A stretch of DNA of 64,000 nucleotides, from positions 62,001 through 126,000 of the forward strand of contig CACYZF010000008.1 in NCBI GenBank assembly GCA_902778895.1, written 5' to 3'. Positions 60,743 to 64,000 of the stretch are shown in pieces; within the stretch, counting starts at the first letter, position 1, and every line of letters starts with the position of its first letter. The position numbers and the translations under genes were made by a program. The notes beneath the pieces were generated by a model that was given only the letters and a program-made list of their open reading frames with translations, was not told the DNA's origin and ran no database searches. The stretch comes from an uncultured bacterium (lineage in GTDB: Bacteria > Verrucomicrobiota > Lentisphaeria > Victivallales > UBA1829).

Positions 60743-62487
60743 ACCCGGAACCCGCGCCCGAAATCACGAATCCGCCGCCGGAAAAGACGTTCCCCGAACG
60801 CTCCGCGGAATCAGGAGAAGCCCGTCCCGGGAAAAAGCCAGGACGTTTCATCCGCTTCGTCCGGTGGTTCGACCGCGGCCTGGACCTGGAGGGACGCGAC
60901 ACGTCCGACTGGAACATCTACTATTATTATTTCCGGCAGGTCGCCCAGCACCGCGCCCCGATCAAGCTCAAATACCTGAAGTGGTTCGCGCTGGCCTTCC
61001 AGTTCTATTTCTTCGGGTCGGTCATCTTCGCGGTCATCAACGGCATCCTGGCGGCCTCCGTGCCGAGAGGCGCGGGCGAAGGGTTCGAGGCGATCCCCAT
61101 CTTCGCACACATTTTTTTGGGCATAGCCGGACTGGCGAGCAACCTCCTCCTCCTGCTGCCCATGCTGCTCCTCCCCGTCCTCGTGGTCGCCCCGGCGTTC
61201 CGGCTCCGCAGCAAGAACCGCGCCCTCATCACGTCCCGCGCGAAGGAACCGCCTCTGCTGGCGCACCTGGTGCAGTACACCTCGCACAAAGGCCTCGTGC
61301 AGGGCGTGCTGCAAAGCTTTTTCTACACATGGAAACGGCTGCTCATCCTGCTGTCGCCGTGCCTTGTCCCCATTCTCCTGTTCCTGGTATATGGGATCGT
61401 GGAGGGCATTGTCTCGGGCGATCTTACGGCTGCGGCGTTCCTGAGGTTTGCCTTCACGCCAGTCAGCGCCGTCCTGTGCATCCTGGCGGTCTCGCTGTTC
61501 TTCCTCATGCAGCCGTTCTGCTACCGGCTGGACTCCCTGATGGTGGCGATCGGAATCGGCTTCGAAACGATCATGCTCATCAGGTTCATCATCATGTTCA
61601 AATTGACCCCGACCGGGCTGGTACCGGCTGCATCCGCTGCGTCCTCGGCGGATTTCCTGGCGTTCTCTTCGGTCTATATCGTATCGTGCCTGTTCGCCAT
61701 CGTGTATTTCCCGCTCGCCGCCGCCGATACCGGCGAACTCGGCCTCGGCAAACGCGCCTCGAGATGGCTCCGCATCCTGCTGTACACGACGGCGGGCGTG
61801 TTTCTCGCGCTCATCCTCCTGTCGAAAGCATTCTTCGCGAGCCTGAACGACTCCTCCTATCAAGGCGAGCTCGTCGAGCTCCTCGCCATGGTCATGGTCT
61901 GGGGGCTTGCCATCTGTATCTGCGGACTGCTCGTCACCTCGATGTCCGCCACCTCGCCCCTGGCGGCGCGCCAGCTCCAAACCCGCGCGAAGGAACCGTT
62001 CCTGAAAAAAATAATCGACCCTGCCTCGCCGCTCTCCCTGCTCCCTGCCCTCGCGCTGGAGCTGATCACCCTCGCGACCGTTTTCATTCTGTTCCGGTGG
62101 GATGCCATCCGGATGCCGGGCAGCTATCACGGCGTGGTTGGAACGATCATCCTCTACAGTTGCGGCAGCAGGGCGCGGAATGCCTGGACTGCGATCCATT
62201 TCGGGCTAGCATTCGCATACGCCCGCCAGCGGAGGAAACCGGAACTGAAAGCGCCGTGGGAGTTCCATGTCCGGTTCAACATGATCGTCCTCATCACCTA
62301 CGTCGCTCTCCAGCTGTTCCTGGCGCTGACTTCCAGAAACGGCGCCGGATTCGTCGGCATCGTTCTGTACATCGTGTCCCTGATCGTCCTGTTCACCGCC
62401 TTCGGCTTCCTGAAAAGCCCCGCTTCGGCCTATAAGGTCGTAGATCCGCAGTCCGAACCGGAACAGGACAAGGAGGAGGCGTCATGA
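60739..62487 (+). CDS. Second membrane subunit of the exporter
   Basis: A 582-residue protein with about 10-12 hydrophobic segments, an N-terminal cytoplasmic part with RFIRFVRWFDRGLDLEGR and a C-terminal tail PASAYKVVDPQSEPEQDKEE. It overlaps both neighbours by 4 bases (ATGA). It has no motif that I can name. Position and topology suggest that it is the partner permease of the preceding gene. Confidence 0.78.
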   Translation: MNPEPAPEITNPPPEKTFPERSAESGEARPGKKPGRFIRFVRWFDRGLDLEGRDTSDWNIYYYYFRQVAQHRAPIKLKYLKWFALAFQFYFFGSVIFAVINGILAASVPRGAGEGFEAIPIFAHIFLGIAGLASNLLLLLPMLLLPVLVVAPAFRLRSKNRALITSRAKEPPLLAHLVQYTSHKGLVQGVLQSFFYTWKRLLILLSPCLVPILLFLVYGIVEGIVSGDLTAAAFLRFAFTPVSAVLCILAVSLFFLMQPFCYRLDSLMVAIGIGFETIMLIRFIIMFKLTPTGLVPAASAASSADFLAFSSVYIVSCLFAIVYFPLAAADTGELGLGKRASRWLRILLYTTAGVFLALILLSKAFFASLNDSSYQGELVELLAMVMVWGLAICICGLLVTSMSATSPLAARQLQTRAKEPFLKKIIDPASPLSLLPALALELITLATVFILFRWDAIRMPGSYHGVVGTIILYSCGSRARNAWTAIHFGLAFAYARQRRKPELKAPWEFHVRFNMIVLITYVALQLFLALTSRNGAGFVGIVLYIVSLIVLFTAFGFLKSPASAYKVVDPQSEPEQDKEEAS

Positions 62488-63359
62488 CCTCGCCCGTCAC
62501 ATCCATCCCGTATTTCAGGGACGCGGTCGAACGCGCCCTGGCCGCCGCCGGAGGCGTTGAGCTGACTGCTCCCGCCCAGGTGTCCGGCATCGACGGACGC
62601 CGCGTCGGACGCAGGACGGGCAACGCGCTGGAGTTCTCCGAGTACCGCGAGTACCGGCCCGGCGACGACCTGCGGCGCATCGACTGGCGCGTGTACGCCC
62701 GGAGCGAACAGCTCATGATCAAACTGTATTCGGAGGAGATCGACCCGCGCTGCGACGTGATCGTGGACCATTCGGCGTCCATGGCGTCGACCGAACGCAA
62801 GGCGTCCGCCGCGATCTCGCTCGCCGCGATCTTCGCCACCGCCGCCGCGAACTCCGGGTTCTCCCTGAACCTCTGGCACGCCGCCGACACGTTCCGCAAG
62901 GATCCCGCGCCCGCCTCGCCGCTCCTCTGGGACTTCCCGCCCTTCGACACGCCGTTCAGTCCTTCGGAGAATCCCGCCTCCTTCACCGGCCAGTTCTTCC
63001 GGCGCGGCATCCGCATCCTCGTGACCGACCTCATGGGGCCGGACGATCCCGCGCCCGTGCTGTCCCGCCTCGCCGACGGAGCCAAACGCGCCGTGGTCGT
63101 GATGGTGCTGGACCCGGCTGAGCTCGAACCCGAACCGGACGCGAACGTGCTGCTGGTCGACGCGGAGACAGGAGAGGAACGCGAACTCGTGCTTGACGAA
63201 GGCGCGCTGGCGCGTTACCATGAACGCCTCGAGAACCACCGCGCCATGTGGGCCGCCGCCGCTTTGTCGCGCGGGGTCCTGCTCCTGCCGCTTTCTGCCG
63301 CGGATTTCTGCCCGGAGATCCGTCCCGACGAACTTTTCCACGCGGGGCTGCTCAAATGA
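62484..63359 (+). CDS. DUF58 domain protein
   Basis: A 291-residue protein with the DUF58 signature GNALEFSEYREYRPGDDLRRIDW, which forms the core of this family, and a VWA-like second half with CDVIVDHSASM (a DxSxS-type metal site) and VLVTDLMGPDDPAPV-like strands. DUF58 proteins almost always accompany MoxR ATPases and VWA membrane proteins. The 4-base overlaps at both ends show tight coupling. Confidence 0.92.
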   Translation: MTSPVTSIPYFRDAVERALAAAGGVELTAPAQVSGIDGRRVGRRTGNALEFSEYREYRPGDDLRRIDWRVYARSEQLMIKLYSEEIDPRCDVIVDHSASMASTERKASAAISLAAIFATAAANSGFSLNLWHAADTFRKDPAPASPLLWDFPPFDTPFSPSENPASFTGQFFRRGIRILVTDLMGPDDPAPVLSRLADGAKRAVVVMVLDPAELEPEPDANVLLVDAETGEERELVLDEGALARYHERLENHRAMWAAAALSRGVLLLPLSAADFCPEIRPDELFHAGLLK

Positions 63360-64000
63360 ACGACTTCTTCTTCGGTTTTGAACATAATCTGCTCCTGTGG
63401 TGCGCCCTGCCGGTCTTCCTGGTGCTGCTCCTGCTCTATCTCCTGCACCGCCGCTCGAAAATCCGCATCGTGCCCGCCATCTTCCTGTGGGACCGTCCGC
63501 AGGCGTCGCCGCACAGCGGAACGCGCATCAAATTCCGGTTCCCGCCCGCGATCTTCTACCTGGAGCTCGCCGCACTGCTGTTCCTGACCGCCGCGCTCGC
63601 CGCGCCGTTCGTCTCCACGCCGGAGACCTACCCGCCGCTCGCCGTGATCCTCGACGACTCCATGTCCATGCAGGCGAAAGTTCCCGGCGGCAAGTCCCCG
63701 CTCGAATCCGGCACGGAGTTCATCAGAAGCGAAATTCGCGGCCTGCCCGACCGCCGCGTCCTGTGGATCGTGGCGGGCGAATCGCCCGTGCTCGCCTCGG
63801 ACAGCAACGGGCGGACGGACTTCGGGGGGTTCTGGACCGGACAGGCGGCCTCTTCCGACCTCGCCGCGGCCGCCGCCCTCGCCCGTCGCATGGCACGCGG
63901 CTGCCACCTCCTGATCGTGACCGACCGCAAGCCTGTGATCGAGCTCGCGCCGGATACCACATGTTATTCCGCAGGCGCGCCTCTGGGCAACTCCGCCATC
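63356..64000 (+). CDS. BatA/VWA membrane protein, 3' end beyond the window
   Basis: The gene overlaps the DUF58 stop (ATGA) and is cut by the right edge after 215 codons. It starts with a membrane segment LLLWCALPVFLVLLLLYLLH, then a short cytoplasmic loop FLWDRPQASPH, a second segment at about 64-82 (AIFYLELAALLFLTAALAAP), and a VWA domain with the metal-site motif LDDSMSMQAK. This layout fits BatA and other Bat/CoxE-type proteins that work with MoxR and DUF58. Confidence 0.88.
   Translation, partial: MNDFFFGFEHNLLLWCALPVFLVLLLLYLLHRRSKIRIVPAIFLWDRPQASPHSGTRIKFRFPPAIFYLELAALLFLTAALAAPFVSTPETYPPLAVILDDSMSMQAKVPGGKSPLESGTEFIRSEIRGLPDRRVLWIVAGESPVLASDSNGRTDFGGFWTGQAASSDLAAAAALARRMARGCHLLIVTDRKPVIELAPDTTCYSAGAPLGNSAI

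Overview
The window joins two very different stretches of DNA. Bases 1 to about 29,450 are an accessory island of moderate G+C with nearly every gene on the minus strand. Bases 29,690 to 64,000 are clearly richer in G+C and carry housekeeping and envelope genes on both strands. The host is probably an anaerobic, host-associated Gram-negative bacterium of the PVC group, perhaps Lentisphaerota/Victivallales. This is an inference from a reverse rubrerythrin with a PerR-like operator, a KamA/EpmB radical SAM enzyme, lipoprotein signals, BspA-type leucine-rich repeats and a large MoxR/DUF58/VWA operon. No rRNA or other decisive marker is present.

Island, part A (1-21,846, minus strand): a promoter at 21,818-21,846 precedes a tightly packed defence cluster. 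In order of transcription it holds a SNF2 helicase (DISARM DrmD-like), a 1598-residue adenine-specific DNA methyltransferase (DrmMI/PglX-like), an OLD ATPase-TOPRIM nuclease and a short UvrD-type helicase (a Gabija GajA/GajB-like pair), a truncated 25-codon relic of a druE-like gene, an AlbA_2/Schlafen-type protein, a 2105-residue DEAD helicase with a DUF1998 end (Druantia DruE-like), a RelE-like/UvrD fusion helicase, and a DUF932 protein that runs off the left edge. The set mixes hallmark parts of DISARM, Gabija and Druantia in one apparent operon. The druE relic shows that one slot of the cluster was exchanged by recombination.

Island, part B (21,867-26,514, minus strand): a second operon of seven genes, mostly overlapping by 4-17 bases, starts from its own promoter and is headed by a WYL-domain protein. 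It also encodes an ADP-ribosylglycohydrolase-like enzyme, a zinc-ribbon protein, an exported protein made of 20-residue repeats and three families I do not recognise. This is the best candidate for an undescribed system. Beyond it lie a truncated VWA gene, a plus-strand Pif1-like helicase and a repeat-rich non-coding stretch (29,024-29,693). That stretch contains an inverted partial copy of the initiator tRNA gene and a row of short direct repeats, and looks like an integration junction.

Core (29,694-64,000): initiator tRNA-fMet (minus), a rhodanese lipoprotein, a BspA-like lipoprotein, an MscS channel, ribosomal protein S1, an SNF-family sodium symporter, two small membrane proteins behind a structured leader, DUF3842, a thioredoxin-fold exported protein, KamA/EpmB, an autotransporter-type heptosyltransferase joined to a GT2 glycosyltransferase through a likely -1 frameshift, nadC, a YmdB-like phosphoesterase, a flippase-like membrane protein, a GT-C-like membrane protein, Fur/PerR, rubrerythrin and a GT2 enzyme. 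The last 10.7 kb is one plus-strand operon with a MoxR ATPase, an ABC exporter, DUF58 and a VWA/BatA-like protein cut by the right edge. Many core promoters have the form TTGAnn-16/17-TAnnnT.
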